A stretch of DNA of 64,000 bases from Asterias rubens (GCF_902459465.1 NC_047066.1:20835047-20899046), one strand, 5' to 3'. Positions 11,158 through 22,800 are shown, counted from the stretch's first letter. Notes: generated by a model not told the origin, from the letters alone. Numbers and translations are program-made.

Positions 11158-11296
11158 CCTGGCCGCCAGGCAGATACAAAACTGTTTTGAAAACTGTTAT
11201 GTTTATTGTATATTTTCTAGTTTTAATTGTTTCATTTCGTTTAACAGGATTGCGACCTATTTTTGACAACTGTGACGAAAACCAAATCGCTTCAAA

Positions 11297-13456
11297 ATGA
11301 GGACTTTTTTGACTGCTGTACTCCTTCTTTCTTCCATTGGTAAATAACTTTTCTTTGACAAATTGTACATTTCTTTAAAGACACTGGACACTATTAGTAA
11401 TTGTCAAAGTCCATCAGTTTTCTCACTCGGTGTATCTCAACATTTGCATAAATAACAAACCTGTGAAAATTGAACAAAATAACCATTCTAGTTCATTGTG
11501 TTTACCAACAGGAAGTATTATGGGTATCAGGTGCTATCTTTGCACCCTCGGAGTCGCTAGTTCGGTAGTCGATAGCCAACAGTGTGATGACCCGTTCAAT
11601 GCACCGTCTTCTCCCACTGAGAATGGGACAACCAGCTCCGGGGTGCTTGACGTAGACTGTAGCACTGTCTCACCCATTTACGACGTCTGCGCTGTAAGTT
11701 ATAAGGAATGTACTTGAATTGTTTATGTGATTGTTTATTATATTAACATTGTTTTATATTATATATTTAATCGTTCATTTTGTTCTTTCTTTTTTCTTTC
11801 TTCTTTTTGAGTGGAGATCTTAGACTCCGTTTTTTCATCCCCAGTGGAAACAAAGATCAAACATCTTCTATAGAACATTAACACATAGATCAATACATTA
11901 AGTACGTTGAGGATACAATATGGAAAAAGATGTTCAACATTCTCGATGTCAGATTTACAGTACATATTAACGCCTCTTGCGCTTTCTTAAAACGTCGGTT
12001 TCCAATACATGTCTCTCCATGTAATAGGGAATAATTATATAATAATTGATGTCCTGTTTTACCATTTACTGTGCTTGTCCTCAAAAAATATTTCGTCTTC
12101 CAAGAAAACATTTTGTTGTTTGTGGTCACAATGTTCTCATATCTGTCTGTTTACAAAAGGCTACATTTATTTCACATTTCCCTTTACACACGTAGGATTT
12201 TGGGGGGAATATTGTTCATGGTCCGTTGAATATATGTGGGTGGTTGCACTTTGGTCACTATAAACTCCGGTTCCAATGTGTGCTTTCTGTTAACTTCCAT
12301 ACACAAACTTTCTGAATAATATTTTATTTGTGTAAAGTCTTATAGTTTGATGAATAATATGGCGGAAAAAACTTGTATCCTTTTAGAACTGAATGCATGA
12401 CTCATTATCGCGTAGCTTTCTAGGAAATAGTAGGGTCAAAACGTGAGCTGAGTCCAGTAACACTATTTTTGCATGTACATTGTGTAGTTCTAGTTGGACG
12501 CAGTTTGCTAACAACCGTTGACCCCCAAATCAGTAAATTAATAAGTTTGCTTGTTACATGAAATAAAATTGAAGAAGATACCTGAATTGACGGATACAAT
12601 TAGAGTTTGACGAGGTGCGGATAGCGTGCTCTCATAGTGCTTGTGTACAATATTTTATACACACACATTGCAACGTGTGTTCAGGCTGTGTATAAGTCAA
12701 CTTCTTAGTTTCTGTAAAGTCGACTTGGTGAGACCATTATGTCAGTGAGTCGACCAAAGTCGAGTTGTTGAGATAAATAATGTCAGTACATGAATATTGA
12801 CTTATCATTTTATGTAAGTCGACTCGGTGAGATAAATTATGTCAGTAAGTCGATTAATTTTTTGTATCTAAGTCGACCTGGTGAGATAAATTATGTCAGT
12901 AAGTCGATTAATAATTTTATCTAAGTCAACTTCTGAGATAAATCATGTCAGTAAGTCGACTTACCAATTTATCTAAGTCGACTTGGTGAGATAAATTAAG
13001 TTGTCAAGTCAACTGATTGTTTTGAATAAATCGACTTAGCAAAATAAAAAAAATGTCGGAAGTTAACTTAGTCCACGACTAAGACGTCTTGATGAGTTAA
13101 ATCATGTAGGTAACTCGATATGTGTTAGGGATGGCACTCTAGTGCTCAGGACTTCAGAGTATTTTTTCTAACAATTATTTTGAGTTATTACCACACCAAT
13201 GGTGTCAATCAGTGCCTTAAATACTGCTCTTTTGTCCTTTCTTCAGAAAACAGTCGGCAGAATTAATGGCGTCTACACTGTGGCCAGAACGTGTTACTCA
13301 AGCTTTGATTGCCTATCCGAGGATGGGTGCGTTTCTGGACAGGGAAACACTGTGTGTTGCTGTGGTACAGATGGCTGTAACGGTGCTGGTAGCGTAGCTG
13401 TCAACATTGCCGCCACTATCTCCTTGGCTGCAGCAACAGTGATGTTCACTCTGTAA
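11297..13456 (+). CDS. Ly6/uPAR-like three-finger GPI-anchored protein (3 exons, 144 residues)
   Basis: Coding exons are 11297-11339, 11512-11693 and 13247-13456, with consensus GT-AG junctions (phases 1 and 0) and a sum of 145 codons including the stop. Residues 1-15 (MRTFLTAVLLLSSIG) form a signal peptide. The mature part begins IRCYLC and is cysteine-rich. It ends with VCCCGTDGCNG, the signature of the Ly6/uPAR (LU) fold in which a final CC...CN closes the third finger. The C-terminal hydrophobic segment (about 125-144) after a small-residue stretch is a typical GPI-attachment signal, so the protein should sit on the outer cell surface. The exon split (signal, first half, second half) is the usual LU-gene plan. 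An acceptor at 11246-11247 indicates a spliced 5' UTR. The ligand is unknown. Confidence 0.88.
11375..11495. repeat. MITE family A fragment in intron 1 of the Ly6-like gene
   Basis: It begins TTAAAGACACTGGACACTAT and continues through TTGTCAAAGTCC and GTATCTCAACATTTGCATAA to AACCTGTGAAAATTGA. Only one end of the element is present. It lies immediately upstream of the exon 2 acceptor. Confidence 0.7.
12713..13110. repeat. Tandem repeat, about 60-bp unit, in intron 2 of the Ly6-like gene
   Basis: The motif AAGTCGACTTGGTGAGATAA followed by TTATGTCAGTAAGTCGA recurs about seven times with decay towards the edges. The SalI-like GTCGAC core recurs in most units. There is no reading frame. Confidence 0.8.
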
Positions 13457-13470
13457 AAGATAGAGAGGCA

Positions 13471-13597
13471 GGTGTGGCGGTTTCTGTCTTCCGCGGTGTT
13501 CAGTTTTCCGGGACAACTGACTACTTTCGCTTGCTGGGCGCAGGCGTCACATGACGTAATGTTACCGTATTTGGTCATTCGGAAAACTGACACCGGG
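13471..13597. repeat. Fragment of GGTGTGGCGG-ended inverted-repeat element
   Basis: It opens GGTGTGGCGGTTTCTGTCTT and contains CAGTTTTCCGGG and GTAATGTTACCGTATTTG, also found in the complete element at 59491-59991. It lies in the 3' UTR of the Ly6-like gene, just past the stop codon. Confidence 0.7.
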
Positions 13598-13829
13598 AGA
13601 GAGAAAGTAGAACTACTTTTTGTATAAGGCCCTTTTCGAAACCACGACCTCGGCACCAGACTCGGCTCGAGCTAGCCTGGCCCCGCGTGCCTGTGACCTG
13701 CTCGGGGCTTCAGACGAGAGAACGTAGCCTGAAGCCAAATTCATAGCAGAAGCCGTGGATTCGAAAGGGGCCATAGATTCTTTCACGGTAAAGGTTAAAC
13801 ACTATCTGAGTGAGGACCAGTCAACTCGA

Positions 13830-14000
13830 CCGAGCCAAGTCGTCCACAAGCAAAGTCGCCCCATCACATACAAACTTTATCCTCTCAAAGTCGCCTCTCG
13901 CAAACTCGCCCTGAACGACTTTGAGAAGGGCGACAATCTATGTTAGGGGGCGAATTTGCTAGGGGCGACTTTGTTTAGTGGCTGACTTTGCTGGTGGCGA
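13830..14000. repeat. Degenerate short tandem motif (GGCGACTTTG type)
   Basis: Repeated AGTCGCC/GGCGACTTTG-like words alternate orientation through this stretch, for example AAAGTCGCCTCTCGC and GGGGCGACTTTGTTTAG. It is low-order repetitive DNA in the inferred 3' UTR. Confidence 0.45.
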
Positions 14001-14344
14001 ATTGACTGGCGTTCATATGAGGTTATTTAAACTTAATTTGTAGAGGTAGTAAACATAACCGGCTGTGCCAATATAGAAATAGCTTAGTGGAATGTAATCC
14101 TTGCCGTATATAATATGTCTTCGCGGTGATGAGTCTTCTCTTTAACGTCTACCATGCACAAATTATTTCATAAAGGATTTATAATCAAACTTTATATTGT
14201 AACATGAGTCGACTGAACATGCCTAAGGCCTTTTTTTTAATTTATTTTTTATAACTATGCAACATTTCACATAGCAATATAAGTCTGTGACTCATTTATA
14301 TAGACACAACATTGGAACAGAGCTCACTAAACGAACATTTTTAA

Positions 14345-14490
14345 TAGGAGACTTTCCAACGCTAGGCGGCAGCAGACATACCGGGTAAATTTCCATTGTT
14401 TACGTAGTTCTGAACATGCGCATAATTCTGAGAACAATGGATTTACCCGGTAAGTCTGCTGCCCTCTATCGTCCCAGAAAGTCTCCCATT
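14345..14490. repeat. 150-bp inverted-repeat element, orientation 1
   Basis: Imperfect arms run from GGAGACTTTCC and GGCAGCAGAC inward to a central segment between TTTCCATTGTTTACGTAG and AACAATGGATTTACCCGG. An almost identical copy in the opposite orientation lies at 35560-35706. Confidence 0.8.
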
Positions 14491-14925
14491 GGATATTGCA
14501 CCCTTTAGCTACACTTGTTTTAATATTTTAATGACATGAACAAAGGGGTGGCTTAATTAAAATGTTTTATATCAACATAAGCGTCACCGTTTTCATTGCA
14601 CCGCAAAATGTTAAACACAGGCATGTGAGTTCTCATGATTATTTAAAAAATATAATAAGGATATTCTCAAAATCGTAAAAAAAAAGAGAAATATTCCACA
14701 TTGTAGCTTTTGAAGATTAAACCTCCTGAATTGTAAGATTTGGGTGGTTCTTGGTCTAGACAAATTGGGAACCCAAAGCAGCAAGTCACATTCATAGAAT
14801 ATCATCTTTTTGAAATATGTATGGCAATAATACGAGATAAAGCAGTGATCAACTTATTTATAAACCTTAAGTTCAATATATACGTCGTATATACTTTTTA
14901 AAACTGCTTTCTTACCAAGAAATGT

Positions 14926-14931
14926 AATAAA
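14926..14931 (+). terminator. Candidate polyadenylation signal of the Ly6-like gene
   Basis: An AATAAA hexamer is followed within 30 bases by T/GT-rich sequence (TTTTTGTTTCTGC). It lies about 1.47 kb past the stop codon, with no other gene in between. Confidence 0.4.
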
Positions 14932-15010
14932 GGTCTTTTCATTTTAATAACCTTATTTTTGTTTCTGCTTAGTCTTTTTTTAAGGGATTCGTGGTGAGTT
15001 ATTTATTACT

Positions 15011-15397
15011 TTAAAGACAGTGGACACTATTCGTAACTGTCAAAGACTAGCCTTCATAGTTGGTGTATCTCAACATATGCATAAAATAACAAACCTGTGA
15101 AAATTTGAGCTCAATCGGTCATCGAACTTGCGAGATAATAATGAAAGAAAAAAACACCCTTGTCACACGAACTTGTGTGCGTTTAGATGGTTGATTTCGA
15201 GACCTCAAGTTCTAAATCTGAGGTCTCGAAATCAAATGCGTTGAAAATTACTTCTTTCTCGAAAACTATGGCACTTCAGAGGGAGCCGTTTCTCACAATG
15301 TTTTATACCATCAACCTCTCCCCATTACTGGTAATAAAGAAAGGTTTTATGGTGATAATTATTTTGAGTAATTACCAATAGTGTCCACTGCCTTTAA
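15011..15397. repeat. MITE family A, full length
   Basis: Termini are TTAAAGACAGTGGACACTAT and ATAGTGTCCACTGCCTTTAA. The right-hand TTAA is shared with the next element, so two copies abut on one target site. Confidence 0.85.
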
Positions 15398-15488
15398 AGG
15401 CTGTGGACATTATTGGTAACTACTCAAATATTAGCATAAAACCTTTCTTGGTGGAGAGGTTGATAGTATAAAACATTGTGAGAAACGG

Positions 15489-16362
15489 TGTCGGATGCAA
15501 TTGTGTCTGCCATGCAATACTGTCTGCTCCGGACACTTTTGCATATGCAATCGTGTCCGGGGCTATTCAAATACCGTCCGGCTGACATGTACATGACTGT
15601 ACTTGTACAATGTATGTGCGCGCGTAAGCGAGCGTGCATAGATATAGAATTAAAGGATTTGGGTACCTTTTCAAAATGTCCATAGATTTACATTAAATGT
15701 CCATAGAGTTACATTAACCTTACAGGGTTTGAAGATAATGATAGTGGAAAGCTTCCCTTCAAATATTACTTACTGAGGTGCTGTAGTTTTGAAAAAATTA
15801 GTAAAACAATGTCATGAAAATACGTTTGTAAATGCTTAAAACAATTTACGTCGTATGAGACGAAAATTATTTTCATTGTTTTACTCATTTCCCAAAAACT
15901 ACAGCACCTCAGCACGTAATATTTTCAGGGAAGCTTTCTACTATCATTATCTTCAAACTGTGTAAGTTTAGTGTAAATCTGTGGACATTGTGTTTTTTGT
16001 CCTACAAAAGTTACAGACATGTACACCCTTTAAACAATTATATTCTTTATCTGTGTGCGTATATGCAGCATGAATATTCGCGTATTTAATGATTGCAGCG
16101 AATACCCAACGGCCGATCATTTCACATGTCATTCATGACATGCACTAATAGCTTGTACAAAAATGGCGAACGTGTTCCGTCGACCAATGGCGTTTAATTT
16201 ACTGCACGGGGCGGACACAACTGCATATGCAAATGTGTCCGGGCGGACACAGCAGCGTCCGGGCGGACACGATTACATATGCAAAACCGTCCGGCGTTAT
16301 TGCATAATATGCAATAATGTCATCCGGATAGTATTGCATAGAGGACATAATTGCATGCGACA
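15489..16362. mobile_element. Inverted-repeat element family B inserted in a family A MITE
   Basis: Terminal inverted repeats are TGTCGGATGCAATTGTGTC and GACATAATTGCATGCGACA (reverse complement TGTCGCATGCAATTATGTC). A 4-bp duplication ACGG (15485-15488 and 16363-16366) flanks it. Subterminal regions are packed with CGGACAC and TTGCATATGCAA words. It has no coding capacity, so it is non-autonomous. It carries a family C element at 15650-16033. Confidence 0.8.
15650..16033. mobile_element. TTAA-flanked inverted-repeat element family C, nested in family B
   Basis: TTAAAGGATTTGGGTAC at the left pairs with GTACACCCTTTAA at the right. Longer inner arms follow: GTTTGAAGATAATGATAGT at about 15727 and its reverse complement at about 15938. 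The family B copy at 31890-32406 lacks this segment, which fixes it as an insertion. Confidence 0.78.
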
Positions 16363-16544
16363 ACGGCTCCCTCTGAAGTACTAAATGTAGTTTTCGAGAA
16401 AGAAGTGATTTTCCACGAATTTGATTTCAAGACCTCAGAATTTGAGGTCTCGAAATCAAGCATCTGAAAGCACACAACTTTGTGTGACAAGGGAGTTTTT
16501 TCTTTCATTATCATCTCGCAACCTAGAGGGCCGTCCATGCAGTA

Positions 16545-16700
16545 TTACGTCACTGTAGTCAAGTGGTTAGCCTGCAGCACTTGCAATAACAAAGATGTGG
16601 GTTCGAATCCTGGGAGGTAAACTTTGCCCGATAAATGACAGGTGGTGCCCATCGCAATGTACCCGTACTTTAAAACTAATTGTTTTCATCTGGTAAAAGT
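16545..16700 (+). repeat. tRNA-derived SINE, second family
   Basis: The head CACTGTAGTCAAGTGGTTAG carries an A-box-like TAGTCAAGTGG, with a perfect B box GGTTCGAATCC about 45 bases later. The body that follows (AGGTGGTGCCCATCGCAATG) differs from the family at 112-555. The acceptor stem does not close, so it is not a functional tRNA gene. Confidence 0.65.
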
Positions 16701-17263
16701 ACCGGCCTTAAAATCCTGTCAAGAATTCCTGAGATTTCAAGAAAACAACGAAGACGAACGGGGATGGTACACCATGCCTCAAATTGAGCACTAAATACGG
16801 CTATTTAGCTTATTGCTTATTTCACAATTTCTTTATTATTTTGTGCAGTTCATCATTCACGACATCAAACCAATGTTTATATATTACATGAGAGAGATTT
16901 GCTGTTGCCAGCTTGGCGTTTATTTTACACTGTGGGTGCTTTGCCGAGTTGGGAGGATCATTTCCGTAGGATTTGAAAAGTTGAATGGTGGGAGTATGAA
17001 ACCATGGTATAACAACTAGGCGAGGTTTGCACTAGTACCGTGGGAAAATCTCTTCAGTGGGTCATCTGAACAATATAAATACTAGTAATAGGGGGTTTGG
17101 GGCGTACAAGCCAGAATTGTGTTGTAGATGGATCTACTGTTTAAATTTGTTTCATGATTCCCTGTACCAAAAGGGAGGTATCATAATTGAAACGCCTTAA
17201 GTGGTTTGAACGAGAGATAATTTTGTCATTCGCTTGTCAATTTCGTACAAATTGTAGCGGTTT
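16701..17263. other. Intergenic, no gene recognised
   Basis: This is AT-rich DNA between a SINE and an inverted-repeat element. The 68-codon frame at 16813-17019 shows no domain or splice context that would support it. Confidence 0.4.
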
Positions 17264-17708
17264 GGTATCTGTCTTTAGCTTTTTTAGAGAGCCACTTTGT
17301 GATTCATGGCCCCCAGGGTTGGATGTGTCTTATTATTTGTGTTGTTAAATACTTAACCCGAAGAGGAATTTGGCAAAGTGGTATTTTGGGTACGTAGTTG
17401 AAGTCATGGTGGGAAAGTAGAAGATCGGGCGTTGAATAAACGTTTTAAATTAATTATTCACAAAACAAAATATGCAAATTCTCGTTAATAAAGATTTGCA
17501 TAAAGTGAATAATTACTCTAAACGTTTACTTAACGCTCGATTTCTGCACACCATGACTTCAACTACGTACCGAAACTACCCGCTCGCCAAATTTCTGTTC
17601 GGGTGACATCTAATAATATAATTCTTTGGATAAAAGGATCTCAATAAGATACATCCAGCCCCGGGGGCCACGAAGAACAACGTGGCTCTCTAAACAATAC
17701 AAAGATAG
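17264..17708. repeat. Large imperfect inverted-repeat element (about 445 bp)
   Basis: Outer arms TAGAGAGCCACTTTGTGATT and GGCCCCCAGGGTTGGATGTG on the left match the reverse complement of the right end (CACATCCAGCC-like, GGGGGCCACGAAGAACAACG). Inner arms around AGTTGAAGTCATGGTG pair with CACCATGACTTCAACT. The arms have diverged, indicating an old element. Confidence 0.7.
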
Positions 17709-17981
17709 GTGAAGGAAATTCTAGATGCAATATTCCTATACTAATTGGTTGATAAGTGTATGAATAATAATCTCTCTTGAGCATACCTTGCTCCCAAAAC
17801 TGTCGTGTTTTTATAACTTGCTATAAATGACCTTTGAAAATCGTAAAGATCTTGACTCTTCACAAACAGTATTCCTTATCAATTAAATCAGCCAAACTTA
17901 CTTAATTCATGTTTACATAGAAAAAGAGTTAAATATCTTTACTGATTTTAAGTAAAGATTTACAAAATAACTATAGTTCAC

Positions 17982-18160
17982 ACTTTGCATCGGGGATATT
18001 TTGTTCTCATTCATATAATACCGATGTGTGTGAGCACTGTAAACTCAGAACTTTTCCAAGTTTTGTGAAATATCAAATCACAGGCATATTACTCGGGTAG
18101 GATTCGAGTTAAGGACCTCTGCAATTCTAGAGTAGTATCATACCAACTAGGAGGTTCGTA
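17982..18160 (-). repeat. tRNA-derived SINE, third copy, reversed and diverged
   Basis: In reverse orientation it matches the family at 112-555: TTTGCATCGGGGATA, ACCGATGTGTGTGAGCACTG, ATCACAGGCATATTACTCGG, and a decayed B box (GGATTCGAGTTAAGG). Confidence 0.7.
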
Positions 18161-18289
18161 AACAACAACTGCAAATTTTGTAAGCCTGTGTAAAAAAAAC
18201 ATTTGTGTGTACGCAAATGCACGAATTTTCGCCCGTGCCCATTCCAATTTAGAAGTATTGTTTTAAACTTGAGTCAAGTACCAAAAGAC

Positions 18290-19065
18290 CAAAGAAATAT
18301 TCAGTCTGATATACTACTACTGAAGACGAGCGTAGCATGTTCGAAACGTCGTTACCAATTATATACCAAAAGTCCAACGAAATGTTACATCTGAGAAACT
18401 GCTATTTTGGACTTTTTGTAAATTCCTAAAGACGAGCAAAGCATGTTCGAAACGTCGATACCAATTATATAACAAAAGTCCAAAGAAATGTTCCATCTGA
18501 GATACTGCTATTTTGGTTTGCTAAATTCCCGAAGACGAACAAAGCATGTTCGAAACGTCGATACACCAAACGACCAAATAAAATGTTTTATCTGAGACTA
18601 TTTTGGTTTGCTAAATTCCCGAAGACGGGCAAAACCTGTTCGAAACGTCGATACCAGTTATATACCAAAAGTCCAAAAAAATTGTTCCATCTGAGATACT
18701 GCTATTTTGGTTTGCTAAATTCCCGAAGACGAACAAAGCATGTTCGAAACGTCGATACACCAAACGACCAAATAAAATGTTCTATCTGAGACTATTTTGG
18801 TTTGCTAAATTCCCGAAGACGGGCAAAACCTGTTCGAAACGTCGATACCAGTTATATACCAAAAGTCCAAAGAAATGTCCCATCTGAGATACTACTATTT
18901 TGGTTTGCTAAATTCCTGAAGACGAACAAAGCATGTTCGAAACGTCGATACTAATTATATACCAAAAGTCAAAAGAAAATGTTTCATCTGAGATACTACT
19001 ATTTTGGTTTGCTAAATTCCTGAAGACGAGCAGAGCATACTCGAAACGTCGATACCAAAATAGCG
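18290..19065. repeat. Satellite-like tandem array, unit about 85-105 bp
   Basis: Eight units each contain a GACGA(A/G)C... GTTCGAAACGTCG word, followed by ATATACCAAAAGTCCAAA, CATCTGAGA and ATTTTGGTTTGCTAAATTCC. Two unit lengths alternate in the middle (a short form lacks the ATATACCAAAAGTCC part), indicating a higher-order duplication. It is not coding and not CRISPR-like, since no constant-size unique spacers are present. Confidence 0.85.
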
Positions 19066-19073
19066 ACTCTCGG

Positions 19074-19184
19074 CGACCGATTGAGCTCAAATGTTCACAT
19101 GTTTGTTATTTTATGCATATGTTGAGATACATCAACTGTGAAGGCTAGTCTTTGACAATTACCAATAGTGTCCACTGCCTTTAA
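19074..19184. repeat. MITE family A, right-end fragment
   Basis: It runs from CGACCGATTGAGCTCAAAT through TTTGACAATTACCAATAGTG to CCACTGCCTTTAA. It abuts the satellite array. Confidence 0.8.
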
Positions 19185-19819
19185 TGGCCTGACGTTTCAC
19201 CCTAGCAGAGTCTTTCTCGAAGGCTATAAATGACCAAGCATTATAAGCATGTACATCGGCACATGCCACTGTAAGATGGCATGATAAAAGAACCTCTGGT
19301 CCCTTACAGTTAAGTGTTTGTCAGAGGGGTGTAGGTCTTCTTTGTACCAACTGAGTAGAATAGAAATTACCATCTAACGTTTCGATCTCCCTTTGTTATG
19401 TATTCTTTCTGAATCGGATAGACTTTCACGGGTTAAAGTGTATGGGTGAATCTTGGTCGATAGGCACAGCACTGGATGGCCAAAGTTTATTCTATTACGC
19501 AACTCAATTGTCCATCATTAACAAAATAACTCTCTAAGGCATCCGCCATTTGTATACATGTACATGAAAATCCACGGTAGGCGACCATGCATGCAAATAA
19601 AGGTCCACAGACGTCCTAGACAGGTAAACAACAAAGTTAAATTGAACCACAACAAGGCGACTTTAACATTACATGATTCTGTGGTGCTGATGCGAGAACA
19701 CTAAAGTAAGAGTACGACAAAAAAGGATATGAACCGTTGGATTTGAACGGCGTTTTAACACTTCAAACTAAACATTCGAGAAACTCGTGCGAGGGTTACT
19801 AGTTGCTTATTCATCGTGA

Positions 19820-22800
19820 ATGATGAAAACTCTACGGGATCCACTGATTCTGTGGATGATGGTTGCGATACAGTCATTAGTGAGGATTCGATGTCAGTCG
19901 GGTGGTTCAATGGGACCGAGTCCATCGACAGATGTCAGTAGTGATATGGGAGGTAAGGCAGTGACATAAGTTAATTTGATATTGGATATTGGACATTCAC
20001 GTAGGTTTGTACAGCGAATATCATAGTTTTCTTTTCAATATTGGACATTTGACATTCACGTAGGTTTGTACAGCAAATATCAATGCTGTTTTCCCCGAAA
20101 TTGGACATTCACGTAGGTTTGTACAGCGAATATCAATGTTGTTTTTCAATATTGGACATTCACGTAGGTTTGTACAGTGAATGTTTACCTTTTTCATCTA
20201 CAATAACAAACTAACTTTACTGCCATGGTGAGGCACCAAATATTTCTGCCATCAGACACAAGTCTCAATGGTTAACACTTTTATCCGGGCATTCCTTGTT
20301 GGTTCCCATGTACAAAAACACCAAGAGCCGTTCCCTGTTATATAAACTACAGTGCTCATCACTTTTAAAGGCACTGGACACCAGTCCTTTGGTAACTGTC
20401 AAAGAGCAGTATTCACCATAAAGAAAGCATAAAATAGCAAGTCTGTGTAAATTTGTACTCAATTTGTCATGGGGAGAGGTATAAAACATTGTGAGAAACG
20501 GCTCCCTCTGAAGTGACATAGTTTTCAAAAAGAAGTAACTTTCAGCGAGTCTGATTTTGAGACCTCAGGTTTAGAACTTGAGTCTCGAAATCAACCATCT
20601 GAACGCACACACCTTCGTGTGTAAAGGTGTTTTTTCTTTCATTATTATCTCGCAACTTCGACGACCAATTGAGCTCAAATTTTCACAGGTTTGTTAATTT
20701 ATGCATATGTTGAGATATACCAAGTGAGAAGACTGGTCTTTGACAGTTACCAATAGTGTCCAGGGTCTTTAATAAAAATTAAAACATGTTGAGTAAGACT
20801 GTTTTGCCACATGGAAATACACAATGGTCCGTTTACGGTGAAGTGAACACAATTATACATGAATTGGAAAACATCTTGATCAAAATGGTTCTTACTATCA
20901 TTCAAACAGCCCTTTTATTTTGTATTTTTAGTTTAGGTTGTTATTTGTTCCATTCGCTTTTGTTTTTGTTTTGAACTATAGTTTCTGATTGCGTAAGTTC
21001 TGTATGTCAGAATGGTGGAACATGCTACAACGTTGGGATGTCCATTGATGATTATAGTTGATGGGGGTGATAGCACAGGATTTTTTACACAGTGTCACAA
21101 TGCGGGCAGCAGTATTTTGGAGCCGTTGAAGTCGGGAAATCTGGTTGTTAGGAAGACTGTAGAGAAGAGCATTGCCGTTGTCAAGACGAGAAGTAACAAA
21201 TGCGTGAATGACCTTTTCAGTGGCACTTTTGTCCAAGTACTTGCGAATCTTACCTATATTCCTGATGTGATATGATGATAAACGAACAATGTTGTTGATG
21301 TGTGGCTGAAGTGTCATCGATGAATCAAAAATAACCCCTAAGTTCCGAGCTTTCAGCGAGGGAGCTATCCGAGCATCACCGATGGAGATGTATGCTGGCA
21401 CTGAAACCTTAGTTAACTGTTGACGTGACCCAAATAAAAGGAACTCTGTCTTATCATCATTTAACTTCAGGAAGTTTTGTTGTGTCCAACGTCGAATCTC
21501 TTGGATGCATTTCTCAAGTCTTGCAATAGATGCATTGGCGTTTTCATGAGAAGATTTAAACGTGATGTATCCGATTTGGCTTTTAAAACAATTACAAATA
21601 GAACAAACATACTGGTTAGGTTGTTTTTCCAAGGACGTGCCGCAAGGGTCCATACAGTCTAATGACAAAATTATGACAAAGAAATTAGAATGGTTCAAAC
21701 TGTCGATCAAACGCCGTTTTTCATTTATTGATATGTTTCGTTTCGCTTGTTTTTAGTTTAATTTGTTTTTGCTTTTGTTTTTGTTTTGAACTATAGTTTC
21801 TGATTGCGCAAGTTCTGTATGTCAGAATGGTGGAACATGCTACAACGTTGGGACGTCCGTTGATGATGAATTTTGTGATTGTGAGTGGCCGTTTAGTGGA
21901 GAATTCTGCGAAACATCGAGTAAGAAAATTGTTTTACTTCTAGCCCTCCTCGTTTAAATACCATTTATACATCTAGCATGGATGCCAGCCATTAACAAAC
22001 TATGCCGTGGAATCATTTTCTGTTTCACTTTTTCAAGTTTGTCTGGTCAATACTACTACTAGTAGCCCTCTTCATGTAAATGCCATTCATTTCTATTCCT
22101 TGCAGTTTTGGCCCATGCTGTTCCTCCATCTTCTTCTCTGTCTACCTCTTTTCCTTTTTCCTGTCCTTGGTTGCCAGTCCATATTCTTGTTGTCCATCTA
22201 TTGTCATTTCTTCGGGCAGTGTGTCCAGCCAATCTCCATTTAGCTCGTTTTATTGTCCTTATGGTGTCTCGAACTTTCTCGAAGTTTTCTTTCGTATTTC
22301 AGTGCATTCAATCTTGTCTCTATTCGAGACATGTAAAATGGCTCTCCATTGCTATTAATTGTACTGTGCCGAGTTTATGATCTATCAGTTTTGTTGTTGC
22401 CCATGTTTCTGCCCAATAAGTTATGCTTTGTGTAAGTTTTTACAAAATATTATAAACTAAACAAACTATTTTTATAATGGGGACTAGTGTTGTGTTTCTT
22501 ATTTGCAGGTTCTGGGGTCGACTGCCTAAGCACTGTGTGTCAGAATGGTGGAAGTTGCCACAACATTGGCTTGTCTACTCCTGATGAAATTTGTTATTGC
22601 CCGCTGCCGTTCACCGGAGAATTCTGCGAAACATCGAGTGAGAAAACGATTGTACTTTTTTACAACAAGTTTGCACCTTATCGTGTAAAGTTTGATATTA
22701 GTTTAAATAATAGTATTAATTTGTATTGTTTGCAAGTCTTCTCAACCGCATTTTCATTACAATGTATTGATGCAATTTCCTCACTATCTTCTTTCTATCT

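Larger units (their letters stand above)
15394..16522. repeat. MITE family A copy interrupted by other elements
   Basis: The left part runs TTAAAGGCTGTGGACATTAT to GTGAGAAACGG (15488). The right part resumes ACGGCTCCCTCTGAAG at 16363 and continues to about 16522, where similarity ends. The two halves join to the family sequence once the intervening 15489-16362 element is removed. Confidence 0.85.

Noticed and set aside
18290-19065. CRISPR-like array
   Set aside because: The whole unit is repeated, unit length varies, and there are no unique spacers; the context is eukaryotic.
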